DNA of 64,000 nt from Pseudoglutamicibacter cumminsii (lineage in GTDB: Bacteria; Actinomycetota; Actinomycetes; Actinomycetales; Micrococcaceae). Positions 22,865-31,723 of this stretch are shown here, one piece after another. Below the pieces are notes generated by a model. It was not told where the DNA came from. It ran no database searches and was given only the letters and a program-made list of their open reading frames with translations. Both the position numbers and the translations under genes were made by a program. Positions within the stretch are counted from its first letter, which is position 1, and each line of letters begins with the position of its first letter. Location of the stretch: positions 62,001 to 126,000 of the forward strand of contig NZ_QFWG01000003.1 in NCBI RefSeq assembly GCF_003143995.1, given 5' to 3'.

Positions 22865-24205
22865 ATGACACCTGCGAAGATTCCTTCCGTCACCGTTCTC
22901 GCCGAGGCGCGCCGACGCGCCGAACAAGCCGCCCAGGAAGCCAAAACCTCCAACGCGGAGAAACAAGCAGACGACACAACAGCAACGGAAGGGGAGGCGC
23001 CCGGCCAACCTGACCCGCGCGTCGGGCGTAAAGACAAAGTTCTGCCAGCGCGTTTCCCTCAAGACGGCGAGGACCTCTTCACCGCAGAAGAATGGGAAGC
23101 CCAGCGTCTCGCGGCGTTCCAGGGTAAGGCTCACGAAGCGCTCGCCGTGGGCGTGCGGGAGCTAGGTGCGCCGCTGGAAGAGCTCGCGATCCCGCGCCGT
23201 GCTGCCGGGCCGAGGGATATCGTCATCGACCTTGAATACTGCGGCTTGTGCCATTCGGATGTGCACACTGCCCGCGGCGAATGGGGCTCTCGCGCGGTTC
23301 CGCTCGTGACGGGGCATGAGATGGTGGGGCGCGTGTGCGCGGTTGGTTCCGAGGTGCAAAGCTGGCAGGTCGGCGAGCGCGTGGGCGTGGGCTGCATGGT
23401 GGGTTCGTGCCGCGTGTGCGAACCGTGTAAGCGCCAGGACGAGCAGTTCTGCATCCACAACGCCGTGGGAACCTACGGTACGTGGGATGAGCCGCATTCG
23501 GAACGCACCCAAGGTGGTTATGCGACGAGCATCGTGGTTCCCGAGGATTTCGTCTTGCGCATTCCAGAGAAGATTGGTCCCGCGCACGCCGCGCCGTTGC
23601 TATGCGCCGGCATCACGATGTACGCGCCGCTCGAGGACCTACGTGTTGGGCCGGGGGACAAGGTTGCTGTAGCCGGTATCGGCGGATTGGGGCATATGGC
23701 GGTCAAGCTTGCCGCCGCGATGGGCGCCGAGGTCACCGCGCTGACCCGGACGCAAGCGAAAGCCGAGGATGCACGCCGGCTAGGTGCCCACGACGTCGTG
23801 CTCACGACGGATGAAGGCTCGATGGCAGCGGCTCGTGGTCGCTTCACGGTGCTCGTGGACGCGATTTCCGCGCCTCACGATGTGAATGCTCTTCTGGATC
23901 TGTTGGCTCCGCGAGGCACTGTGGTGCTTGCGGGTCTGCCGGCAGATGCGGATGGTTCAGAGATGCCGCTGGTTGATCCGCGCACCCTGGTGAACCGGGG
24001 CCTGCGGTTGGCTGGAACCAAGATCGGTGGGATCGAACAGACTCAGCGCATGCTCGAGTTCTGTGCTGACCACGGTGTTGTTCCCGACATCGAGATTGTG
24101 ACCGCCGCTGACATGAATGAGGCATGGGACCGGATGGTCGCGGGCGAACTCCACTACCGTGGTGTATTGGATATCGGTAGTTTGGATTCGCATCTGAACG
24201 CATAA
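22865..24205 (+). CDS. zinc-dependent alcohol dehydrogenase with an extra N-terminal region
   Basis: A 446-residue medium-chain dehydrogenase of the cinnamyl-alcohol/YahK-like group. Catalytic zinc: CGLCHSDVH and GHEMVGRV; structural zinc: four cysteines in GSCRVCEPCKRQDEQFC; Rossmann motif VAVAGIGGLGHMAVKLA. The enzyme core starts near residue 93 (AVGVRELGAPLEEL). The first 90 residues (MTPAKIPSVTVLAEARRRAEQ, then an acidic Pro/Thr stretch and DLFTAEEWEAQRLAAFQG) are not part of this family. No usable start codon lies closer, so the extension may be real. Substrate unknown. Confidence 0.87.
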   Translation: MTPAKIPSVTVLAEARRRAEQAAQEAKTSNAEKQADDTTATEGEAPGQPDPRVGRKDKVLPARFPQDGEDLFTAEEWEAQRLAAFQGKAHEALAVGVRELGAPLEELAIPRRAAGPRDIVIDLEYCGLCHSDVHTARGEWGSRAVPLVTGHEMVGRVCAVGSEVQSWQVGERVGVGCMVGSCRVCEPCKRQDEQFCIHNAVGTYGTWDEPHSERTQGGYATSIVVPEDFVLRIPEKIGPAHAAPLLCAGITMYAPLEDLRVGPGDKVAVAGIGGLGHMAVKLAAAMGAEVTALTRTQAKAEDARRLGAHDVVLTTDEGSMAAARGRFTVLVDAISAPHDVNALLDLLAPRGTVVLAGLPADADGSEMPLVDPRTLVNRGLRLAGTKIGGIEQTQRMLEFCADHGVVPDIEIVTAADMNEAWDRMVAGELHYRGVLDIGSLDSHLNA

Positions 24206-24253
24206 CCAGTAGTTAGATCGCCCGCGGGTGCGGGCTTGTGGAGAGGATGTTCC

Positions 24254-24679
24254 GTGGCAACGTTGTTTACCCGAATTATCGACGGTGAGCTTCCGGGCCG
24301 CTTCGTGTGGACGGATGACACGTGTGTAGCGTTCTTGTCGATCGGCCCGATCACGCAGGGCCACACGCTCGTTGTTCCGCGTGAGGAAGTCGATAAGTGG
24401 ACGGACGCATCCCCTGAGCTGGTTGCGCATCTTTCCACGGTGGCTCAGACGATCGGCCAGGCTCAGCTCAAGGCCTTCGGCGCCGAGCGTGCCGGCCTCA
24501 TGGTCGCTGGCTTCGAGGTCGATCACCTGCACGTTCACGTGTGGCCAACCAACTCGCTTGAGGACTACAACCTCGATAACGTCCAGAACGACGTGGCGGC
24601 TGAGCTTTTCGACGAAGCGCAACGCAAGATCCTCGATGCGCTCAAGGAAGCCGGCCACGGGGCCAACCTTCCTCAGTAG
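24254..24679 (+). CDS. HIT family hydrolase
   Basis: A 141-residue histidine-triad protein, cleaving nucleotide-phosphate bonds (nucleoside phosphoramidase/dinucleotide hydrolase activity in the family). The triad is HLHVHVWP, preceded by the conserved FLSIGPITQGHTLVVPREEV. GTG 24254 follows GGAGAGGATGTTCC and starts the typical MATLFTRIIDGELPG. It ends 3 bp from the convergent hrpA stop, with no room for separate terminators. Confidence 0.92.
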   Translation: MATLFTRIIDGELPGRFVWTDDTCVAFLSIGPITQGHTLVVPREEVDKWTDASPELVAHLSTVAQTIGQAQLKAFGAERAGLMVAGFEVDHLHVHVWPTNSLEDYNLDNVQNDVAAELFDEAQRKILDALKEAGHGANLPQ

Positions 24680-24682
24680 CAG

Positions 24683-27600
24683 CTAGTGCTGGGCTTCTCG
24701 CAGCGCGGTTCGGATCCGTTTAGGGGATACGGACCGCGCTGTTCCCAATTCTTGGGCGAACAATGACACCCGCTGTTCTTCGAGTAGCCACTTGATGTCC
24801 AGGAGCTTCTCCGAAGGGGCGGCGCCCTGCGGGACGGCGTCGAGGGCGTCGTCGTAGGCGTCTTCGAGATCTTGGATGATGTCAGTGTTTTCGAGGTCGC
24901 GGGTCAGCGCTCCGGCTTCAACCTTGTCGAGACGTTTCTCGATCGCTTCCATGTAGCGCGGCAAGTGCATGACGTTGTGCCCGCCTGCCGCGGCCACGAA
25001 GCCCGGATATAGCAGCCCGCGCAGTTGGGAACGGATATCCGAGACCGTATCGGCCAGCGCGTTCGAGGTGATCGAATCGAGCCGCGCCTGGATCCGGTTG
25101 GCGCTTGCAAGCGTCTTTTCGAGGCTCTTGATGAGCCCCAACGTGGTTTCGGTGAGCTCGCCACGGGCGTGATTGAAGAGGGCCTTGAACCCGGCCTCAT
25201 CCAGCGGCGTTTGAGGCGGGGTCAGCTGGTCGATCGCGGCATAGACCGCGTCTTTGACGAACGTGTCCACGTCCCCGTGCGGTGTCCGAGCGAACGCGAT
25301 CTTCTCGCGGCTGGTCAGGTGATCCATGACGTAGCGCTGAGGAGACGGGACCGTGAGCGCAAGTAGGCGGATGGTCCCGCGGCGGTGGCCCACGGTGCGT
25401 TCCGCAACCGACCGGTAGATCGTGATGCCCGCCGTGTCTTTGAGGTCGGTCAGCCCCGGGTAGCCGGTAATGTCACGGCCACGCACGGTTGCTGAAACCT
25501 CCTGCGGGAAGCGTTGCTCCGGGAGATCGGGCGGCCACTGAGTGAGCCCGCGCTGCTCCCACACGCTGGATGCTGTATCAACGCCCGATGCGGTGGCCGC
25601 ATTCGCTTTAGGGCCCGGCTTAGGTGCTGGCTTAGGTGCTGATTTTCCGCCCGGCTTCCCGGAGGTCGTTGCTGCCTGCTTGCCGCCAGCGCGCCGCTTG
25701 GCCTCGCCAAGCTGCTCGGCGGAAACTCCGAGCTCGGACGCGATCGCGGCACGGTTTTGGCTCGCAAGCTGCGCCTGCAGAGCTCGCAGATCCTTCGAAT
25801 CCCCGAGGATCTTGCCGCGCGCACCGATGACCTGAAACGTCGGCTTGAGATAGTCAGGAACGCGTTCCAGATCCCAAGACCCAGGCGGGATCACCTCGCC
25901 GCGGAGCCTGCGCAACGCAAGTTCGAGGCTAGGAAGCAACGCATCGGTTGCCGGATCAAAGTCTTCAGCCAGCGCATCAGCGGCGGCCTGGGCCACATCG
26001 GGCGCTGGGACGAAAGCCTTACGCACCTGCTTAGGCAAGGAACGGATCAAGGCCGTGATCAACTCGACGCGGAACCCCGGGACATGCCACTGGAACGGCT
26101 CGGGGCTGAGCTGGTTGAGGAACACGATCGGAACGCGAACATACACGCCGTCGCGGCCGGCACCCGTGGGGTCGAACGCGTAACGCAGCTCAAGCGAGAG
26201 GTCATCGTCCACGCGCCACTGCTGTGGGTAGGCGTCGTGATCAAGCTCTTCGCCGTCGGCCTGAAGGAGCTTCTCCGGGTCGAAGTCCAGCAGGTGGGGG
26301 TTCTCGCTGCGGGCGCCCTTCCACCAGCGGTCCAAAGCACGCTGATCGGTCACGTGCTCGGGGATGCGCTGATCGTAGAAGTCGAAGAGGGCGTGGTCGT
26401 CGGCGAGCAGGTCGTGCCGACGCATGCGGGTCTGCATCTCCTCGACCTCACGCAAACGCTTGAGGTTGCGGCGGAAGAACGCGTGATGCGTGTCCCAATC
26501 ACCTTCAACCAGCGCGTGACGGATGAACAGCTCGCGTGCAAGCGCCCGGTCCAAACGCGACAACTGAGCGCGGCGCCGTGGGACCACCGTGACACCGAAC
26601 AGCGTGACCTTCTCATAGATCAACGCCGCCCCCTGCTTGCGCGACCAGTGCGGCTCCGAATGCGAAACCTTGATCAGGTGCGGGGCGACCTTCTCGACCC
26701 AGTCCGGATTGAACTCAGCGACGGTGCGCGCCCACAGGCGCGAGGTCTCCACAAGCTCGGCGGCCATCGCGAACTCAGGCTTGCGCTGAGCCAGCGCCGA
26801 GCCCGGGAAGATCGAGAAACGCGTGCCTCGCGCGCCCGCGTACTCGCGCTTGCGTTCGTCCCACGAACCGATGTGCGAAAGCAGGCCGCTCAGCAACGCC
26901 ATGTGGATCGCGTCGTGCTTGTTGACCGGATCGACATCGCGGTTCGGTACTGCGATGCGTAACGGCTTGACGAGCTTGCGTAGCTGCTCGAACAGGTCCT
27001 GCCATTCGCGTACCCGCAGATAGTTGATGAACTCCGCGCGGCACATACGCCGGAAGGCCGAGGACGAGAGCTCCCGCTGTTGCTCCTGCAGGTACCGCCA
27101 CAGGTTGAGCAGGCCCGTGAAGTCGGATTTCTTGTCAGCAAAGCGTGAATGCAACTCCGCCGCCTTGGCGCGGTTACCGGATTCCTCCGATGGGCGCTCC
27201 CGTGGGTCTTGAATCGACAGTGCCGCGGCGATCACCAAAACCTCGGTAGCCGCCGAATGCTTCGCGGCCTCAAGGATCATGCGTCCCAAGCGCACATCCA
27301 CCGGTAGACGAGCAAGATCGCGCCCGATGCGGGTCAACGGACCGCGCGGTTGCTGAGGCCCGCGGTCACGTCGTCCGCGGCGGCCGCGTGGCTTGCCCTG
27401 TTGTTGCTGGCGCTGTTGCTGCTGGCCTGTGTTGTGCTGAGTTGGCTCGGTGAGCGCGCCAAGCTCACGCAGCAGCGTCACGCCGTCGCGCACAGCACGC
27501 GCCGGCGGAGCCTGAACGAACGGGAAGTCAGCGATATCGTCCGGGGTCTGGATGACCTTCATCGCGGCCATCTGCAAAATCACAGACGCGAGGTTGGTGC

Positions 27601-28783
27601 GCAGAATCTCCGGATCAGTGAACTCCGGGCGGGATTCGAAGTCCTCTTCCGAATACAAACGGATAGCGATACCGTCAGCAACACGGCCCGAACGGCCCGA
27701 ACGCTGTCGGGCGGAAGCCTGCGAAATCCGCTCGATCGGCAACCGCTGAACCTTGGTCCGGGTCGAATACCGAGAAATACGCGCAAGCCCCGTATCCACC
27801 ACGTACCGGATCCCCGGAACCGTCAGCGAAGTCTCCGCGACGTTGGTCGCCAACACGATCCGCCGCTTCGAACCCGGCGCGAAAATACGATGCTGCTCCG
27901 CCATCGACAACCGACCAAACAGCGGCAAGACCTCGCTGTTACGCAACCGCGGCGTCGAACTAATGACCCCGTTGAGCGCCTGCTGAGCATCGCGGATCTC
28001 GCGCTCGCCGGAGAAGAACACCAAAATATCCCCGGGACCTTCCGAGGCCAACTCTTTGACCGCATCGACCACCGCCGAGGTCATATCCACATCAGCGGGA
28101 ATCGACGCCGGATCCAGCTCATCTGCGCCATCGTTCGGGTCCTCACCCACGGGGCGGTAGCGGATCTCGACCGGGTACGTACGGCCCGAAACCTCGATGA
28201 TCGGCGCCGGAACGAGCTCGCCTTCGACGTTCTTGGTCGCGAAGTGGCGGGCGAAAGACTCCGGGTCGATCGTCGCCGACGTGATGACAACCTTGAGGTC
28301 CGGCCGCTGGGGGAGAAGACGCGCGACGTGCCCCAAGAGAACATCGATGTTGAGGGAACGCTCGTGCGCCTCGTCAATGATGATGCCGGAGTAGCGGGAC
28401 AGCTGCGGATCGCCCGCGATCTCCGCGAGCAGAATGCCGTCCGTCATGAGCTTGATGCGGGTCTTCTTCGACGACTCATCCGTGAACCGGACCTGATAGC
28501 CCACATCATCGCCGATGGTGGTGCCCAGCTCCTCTGCCAAACGCTCAGCCACCGAACGCGCCGCGATACGGCGCGGCTGAGTGTGCGCGATCATGCCGCG
28601 CTCGCCAGGCTCAGCGTCAGCAACGCCTAAAACCTCGGCGAGCATCTTAGGGAGCTGGGTCGTCTTACCCGAACCCGTTTCACCCGCAACCACGATCACT
28701 TGGTGACGGTTCAGCGCGTCAACGATCTCGTCACGCGCGGCTGAAACCGGAAGCTCTGGAGGATACGAAATGGTCATCGACAT
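24683..28783 (-). CDS. hrpA: ATP-dependent RNA helicase HrpA
   Basis: A 1366-residue DEAH-box helicase. Walker A AGETGSGKTTQ, DEAH box IIDEAHERSLNIDVLLG, SAT (VITSATIDPE), motif VI SARQRSGRSGRVADG, then HA2/OB-fold and a long C-terminal DUF3418 region typical of HrpA. Two low-complexity inserts are visible: a Gln/Arg-rich loop (about 455-480, QQQQRQQQQGKPRGRRGRRD) and a Lys/Pro/Ala linker (about 1030-1060). HrpA acts in RNA processing and in resolving collided ribosomes in E. coli. Length is normal (about 1300). Confidence 0.95.
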   Translation of the reverse strand: MSMTISYPPELPVSAARDEIVDALNRHQVIVVAGETGSGKTTQLPKMLAEVLGVADAEPGERGMIAHTQPRRIAARSVAERLAEELGTTIGDDVGYQVRFTDESSKKTRIKLMTDGILLAEIAGDPQLSRYSGIIIDEAHERSLNIDVLLGHVARLLPQRPDLKVVITSATIDPESFARHFATKNVEGELVPAPIIEVSGRTYPVEIRYRPVGEDPNDGADELDPASIPADVDMTSAVVDAVKELASEGPGDILVFFSGEREIRDAQQALNGVISSTPRLRNSEVLPLFGRLSMAEQHRIFAPGSKRRIVLATNVAETSLTVPGIRYVVDTGLARISRYSTRTKVQRLPIERISQASARQRSGRSGRVADGIAIRLYSEEDFESRPEFTDPEILRTNLASVILQMAAMKVIQTPDDIADFPFVQAPPARAVRDGVTLLRELGALTEPTQHNTGQQQQRQQQQGKPRGRRGRRDRGPQQPRGPLTRIGRDLARLPVDVRLGRMILEAAKHSAATEVLVIAAALSIQDPRERPSEESGNRAKAAELHSRFADKKSDFTGLLNLWRYLQEQQRELSSSAFRRMCRAEFINYLRVREWQDLFEQLRKLVKPLRIAVPNRDVDPVNKHDAIHMALLSGLLSHIGSWDERKREYAGARGTRFSIFPGSALAQRKPEFAMAAELVETSRLWARTVAEFNPDWVEKVAPHLIKVSHSEPHWSRKQGAALIYEKVTLFGVTVVPRRRAQLSRLDRALARELFIRHALVEGDWDTHHAFFRRNLKRLREVEEMQTRMRRHDLLADDHALFDFYDQRIPEHVTDQRALDRWWKGARSENPHLLDFDPEKLLQADGEELDHDAYPQQWRVDDDLSLELRYAFDPTGAGRDGVYVRVPIVFLNQLSPEPFQWHVPGFRVELITALIRSLPKQVRKAFVPAPDVAQAAADALAEDFDPATDALLPSLELALRRLRGEVIPPGSWDLERVPDYLKPTFQVIGARGKILGDSKDLRALQAQLASQNRAAIASELGVSAEQLGEAKRRAGGKQAATTSGKPGGKSAPKPAPKPGPKANAATASGVDTASSVWEQRGLTQWPPDLPEQRFPQEVSATVRGRDITGYPGLTDLKDTAGITIYRSVAERTVGHRRGTIRLLALTVPSPQRYVMDHLTSREKIAFARTPHGDVDTFVKDAVYAAIDQLTPPQTPLDEAGFKALFNHARGELTETTLGLIKSLEKTLASANRIQARLDSITSNALADTVSDIRSQLRGLLYPGFVAAAGGHNVMHLPRYMEAIEKRLDKVEAGALTRDLENTDIIQDLEDAYDDALDAVPQGAAPSEKLLDIKWLLEEQRVSLFAQELGTARSVSPKRIRTALREAQH

Positions 28784-28800
28784 GGTGAGCCCATTCTAAA

Positions 28801-28857
28801 GTCTGCGGTTCTAAGGTGTGTCTGCGGTTCTTTGGTTTGTCTGAGGGTCTAGGTGTG
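28801..28857. repeat. three tandem 19-bp units between hrpA and the oxidoreductase gene
   Basis: GTCTGCGGTTC begins at 28801 and 28820, and a diverged GTCTGAGGGTC begins at 28839, an exact 19-bp period. It lies in the hrpA upstream region. Confidence 0.75.
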
Positions 28858-28888
28858 TGGAGTTTCGTGCTGTGCGTAAGGCCGGCGG

Positions 28889-29674
28889 CTAGGCGCCGGG
28901 CAGGGAGGCCTCGGCTGCGGCTTCCCACGTGAAATCAGACGAGATAGGGGAGCGGCGGGCATACGCGAGAGCCCACGGGCCACCCACCTCGATCAGTGAG
29001 GAATCCTCGACCCCGCCGATGATGCGCGGGGCGAAACCCATGCGGGTGAACAGGTCCAGCACGGTTTGGAGCCGGGGATCGCTCGCTGGCGCGGATGCCA
29101 CGAGAGGCAGTGCGGCCGGAACCGAGCCGTCAGCGCCGAGCGCGGCGGCCTCGGCCCACACCGACGCGTCAAGATGCGTCAAACCGTGAACATGCACACA
29201 GCCGGCAGGCAAGCGTTGAGCAAGCTCCTGCCCGGCGGAACCCGCCGGAACATACATCGCCTGTTTAGGACCCAACGCAGTCATCTCGACCGGATTCGAA
29301 ATGTCCACGACCGCTGTGCCGGCCAATGCGTCACCCAAGCCGGCAACAACATCGTTGATCGCCGAGCCAAACGGCAACGCAAGAATCACAACATCAGCCG
29401 GCGGGATCTCAGAGCCGCCTTTAATGAAGCCGCCTACAGCTGACGCGGCGTCGGGGGCCGCAACCACCACATCGTCGGCAACCACCGCATCGTTCGCAAC
29501 CGCATCGCGGGCGTCATCGATGACCCAGCCCAGCGTCTCAGAGTTACGCGACCACACCACCAAGCGGCCACGCCCCGCCCCAATGCCTGCCCCAGTGGTC
29601 GCCAAAGCCCGCGCGCACAAAGGAGCCAACTCCTGAGCCGCAAACCCAGAACCTAACAACGCAACCGTCGTCAC
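28889..29674 (-). CDS. NAD(P)-binding oxidoreductase, F420-reductase-like
   Basis: A 261-residue protein with an N-terminal Rossmann motif (TTVALLGSGFAAQEL), a second-strand VVWSRNSE typical of NADP binding, PADVVILALPFGSAINDVV and VVDISNPVEMTALG, as in NADPH-dependent F420 reductase and related prephenate/6-phosphogluconate dehydrogenase-like proteins. GTG 29674 is preferred over the upstream ATG because AGGTGG precedes it. The Rossmann glycines read GSGFAA rather than GGTG, so the true cofactor and substrate are uncertain. Confidence 0.75.
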   Translation of the reverse strand: MTTVALLGSGFAAQELAPLCARALATTGAGIGAGRGRLVVWSRNSETLGWVIDDARDAVANDAVVADDVVVAAPDAASAVGGFIKGGSEIPPADVVILALPFGSAINDVVAGLGDALAGTAVVDISNPVEMTALGPKQAMYVPAGSAGQELAQRLPAGCVHVHGLTHLDASVWAEAAALGADGSVPAALPLVASAPASDPRLQTVLDLFTRMGFAPRIIGGVEDSSLIEVGGPWALAYARRSPISSDFTWEAAAEASLPGA

Positions 29675-29719
29675 GAAACCACCTGCACAAACAACGAAAC
29701 CCATGCTTAAACGAAAAAG

Positions 29720-29792
29720 CGCCCCCGAAAGGATTCGAACCTTCGACCTTCCGCTCCGGAGGCGGACGCTCTATCCACTGAGCTACGGGGGC
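29720..29792 (-). tRNA. tRNA-Arg (anticodon CCG)
   Basis: A 73-nt cloverleaf on the minus strand: acceptor GCCCCCG/CGGGGGC, D-arm GCTCAGTGGATAGAGC, anticodon loop CTCCGGA (CCG, reading CGG), T-arm with GGTTCGAATCC, discriminator G. CCA is not encoded; a T5 run follows directly and probably terminates transcription. Confidence 0.95.
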
Positions 29793-29946
29793 ACAGCCAC
29801 ACAAAGTGTACGGCCGTCCTAGACAATAGCACCCCAGCCCGCGCGTGAGCGAATGCACCCCATCCGGAACCGTCACAACTGCCGCGCTGTGACACATCTG
29901 CAATCCGCGATGCATCACGGGCTCAGCCTCGGTAGGATGAAGCCTT

Positions 29947-31587
29947 GTGACTCCAGAACAGCTTTCCGCGCACCTCACCGAGATCCTCAACGCCCTCAGC
30001 AACGAGGGGCGGCTCAACGTCGACCTGCCAGAAACCGTCAAGGTAGAGCGACCAAAGAACCGTGACCACGGGGACTGGGCTACCAACATCGCCCTCCAAC
30101 TCGGTAAGCGAGCCGGGCTCGCACCACGCGAGCTCGCTGAGATGATCGCCGAGAAGCTCACCGCAACACCAGGTGTCGCCTCCGTGGACATCGCGGGCCC
30201 AGGGTTCATCAACGTGACCCTCGACACCGCGGCCGCCGCCGAGATCGCGCGCACCATCGTCGAAGCCGGTGCAACCTACGGCAACAACGATGCGCTCGCC
30301 GGCCACAACATCAACATGGAGTTCGTGTCCGCGAACCCAACCGGCCCGCTCCACATCGGCCACACCCGCTGGGCGGCGCTCGGCGATTCGATCGTGCGCA
30401 TGCTGCGCGCATCCGGCGCCGACGTCACCGCCGAGTACTACATCAACGACGCCGGCTCCCAGATGGACGTGTTCGCGACCTCGATCTACCGGCGCATGCA
30501 CGGCCTCGAAGTCCAAGAGGGCGGCTACCCGGGCCAGTACATTGCCGACATGGCCGAGCAGATCCTCGCTGACGACCCGAGCGTCAAGGACCTCAGCGAA
30601 GCCGAGGCCCTGCCAGTTCTGCGTGAACGCGGCTACGCCCTGCAGATGAAAGACATCAAAGACACCCTCGCCGACTTCGGCGTGCACTTCGATGTCTACT
30701 TCTCCGAATCCGACCTGCACAACCAGGGCAAAATCGAAGAAGCCGTGGCACGCCTCAAGGAACAGGGGCACGTCTACGAAGAGGACGGCGCCATCTGGCT
30801 ACGCACCTCCGAATTCGGTGACGACAAGGACCGCGTCCTGATCCGAGCCAACGGAGCTCCAACCTACTTCGCCGCAGACGCCGCGTACTACCTCAACAAG
30901 CGAGACCGCGGCTTCGCCGAGAAGATCTACCTGCTCGGTGCAGACCACCACGGCTATATCGGCCGCCTCAAAGCCATCGCAGCCGCAGCCGGCGACGATG
31001 CCGCAGCCAACATCGAAATCCTGATCGGCCAGCTCATGAGCGTCAACGGCGCGCGCTTGTCCAAGCGTGCCGGCAACATCATCGAGCTCAAGGACCTCAT
31101 CGAATGGCTCGGAACCGACGCGCTGCGCTACTCGCTTGAGCGCGTCCCAGCGGACTCGCCGATCGACCTCGACCCTGAGGTTCTGCGCACCGCAACCAAC
31201 GAAAACCCTGTTTTCTACATCCAGTACGCCCACGCACGCTCCCGCCAAGCGGCCCGTGCGGCAGCCGACCGCGGCGTCGATCGCTCCGTGTTCGACGCGA
31301 GCCTGCTGAACCATCCGGCAGAAAACGACCTGCTCGCGGCGCTCACCGCCTACCCATCGGCAGTCGCGGCAGCAGCCCAGCGCCGCGAACCACACCGCGT
31401 TGCTCGCCACATCGAATCCGTGGCCGCTGCCTACCACACGTGGTACGCCGCATGCCGCATCACCCCAGTCGGTGACGAAGCGGTCGAGGATGTCCACCGC
31501 ACCCGCTTGTGGCTCAACGACGCCACCACCACGGTCATCGCCAACGGCCTCGAACTGCTCGGCGTAAGCGCGCCAGAGAAGATGTGA
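29947..31587 (+). CDS. argS: arginyl-tRNA synthetase
   Basis: A 546-residue class I synthetase. Arg-specific N-terminal Add-1 domain (1-90), HIGH motif as HIGHTRWAALGDS (preceded by ANPTGPL), the KMSKS-like region SVNGARLSKRAGN, and the C-terminal all-alpha DALR anticodon domain. GTG start. The last three codons lie in the first unit of a 16-bp tandem repeat (31581 on). The gene heads the argS-lysA-hom-thrC-thrB-rho block conserved in Actinobacteria. Confidence 0.96.
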   Translation: MTPEQLSAHLTEILNALSNEGRLNVDLPETVKVERPKNRDHGDWATNIALQLGKRAGLAPRELAEMIAEKLTATPGVASVDIAGPGFINVTLDTAAAAEIARTIVEAGATYGNNDALAGHNINMEFVSANPTGPLHIGHTRWAALGDSIVRMLRASGADVTAEYYINDAGSQMDVFATSIYRRMHGLEVQEGGYPGQYIADMAEQILADDPSVKDLSEAEALPVLRERGYALQMKDIKDTLADFGVHFDVYFSESDLHNQGKIEEAVARLKEQGHVYEEDGAIWLRTSEFGDDKDRVLIRANGAPTYFAADAAYYLNKRDRGFAEKIYLLGADHHGYIGRLKAIAAAAGDDAAANIEILIGQLMSVNGARLSKRAGNIIELKDLIEWLGTDALRYSLERVPADSPIDLDPEVLRTATNENPVFYIQYAHARSRQAARAAADRGVDRSVFDASLLNHPAENDLLAALTAYPSAVAAAAQRREPHRVARHIESVAAAYHTWYAACRITPVGDEAVEDVHRTRLWLNDATTTVIANGLELLGVSAPEKM

Positions 31588-31638
31588 CACAGAAAACATG
31601 TGACATAGAAAAGATGTGACACAGAAAAGATGCGACAC
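31581..31638. repeat. 16-bp tandem repeat (3.5 copies) starting at the argS stop
   Basis: Units GATGTGACACAGAAAA at 31581-31596, 31597-31612 (two changes) and 31613-31628, plus GATGCGACAC at 31629. Each full copy repeats TGTGA; since 16 is not a multiple of three, the TGA repeats fall in all three frames. Confidence 0.85.
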
Positions 31639-31723
31639 CTCCCGTAACAAGGCGGTACGAATCGACACGGGCGAACTAGCATCACTGCGAAAGACGCAAC
31701 GTGAAGGACTGTGAAGGACCCTG

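Noticed and set aside
31581-31638. CRISPR-like array after argS
   Set aside because: The units are adjacent 16-mers without spacers and there are no cas genes.
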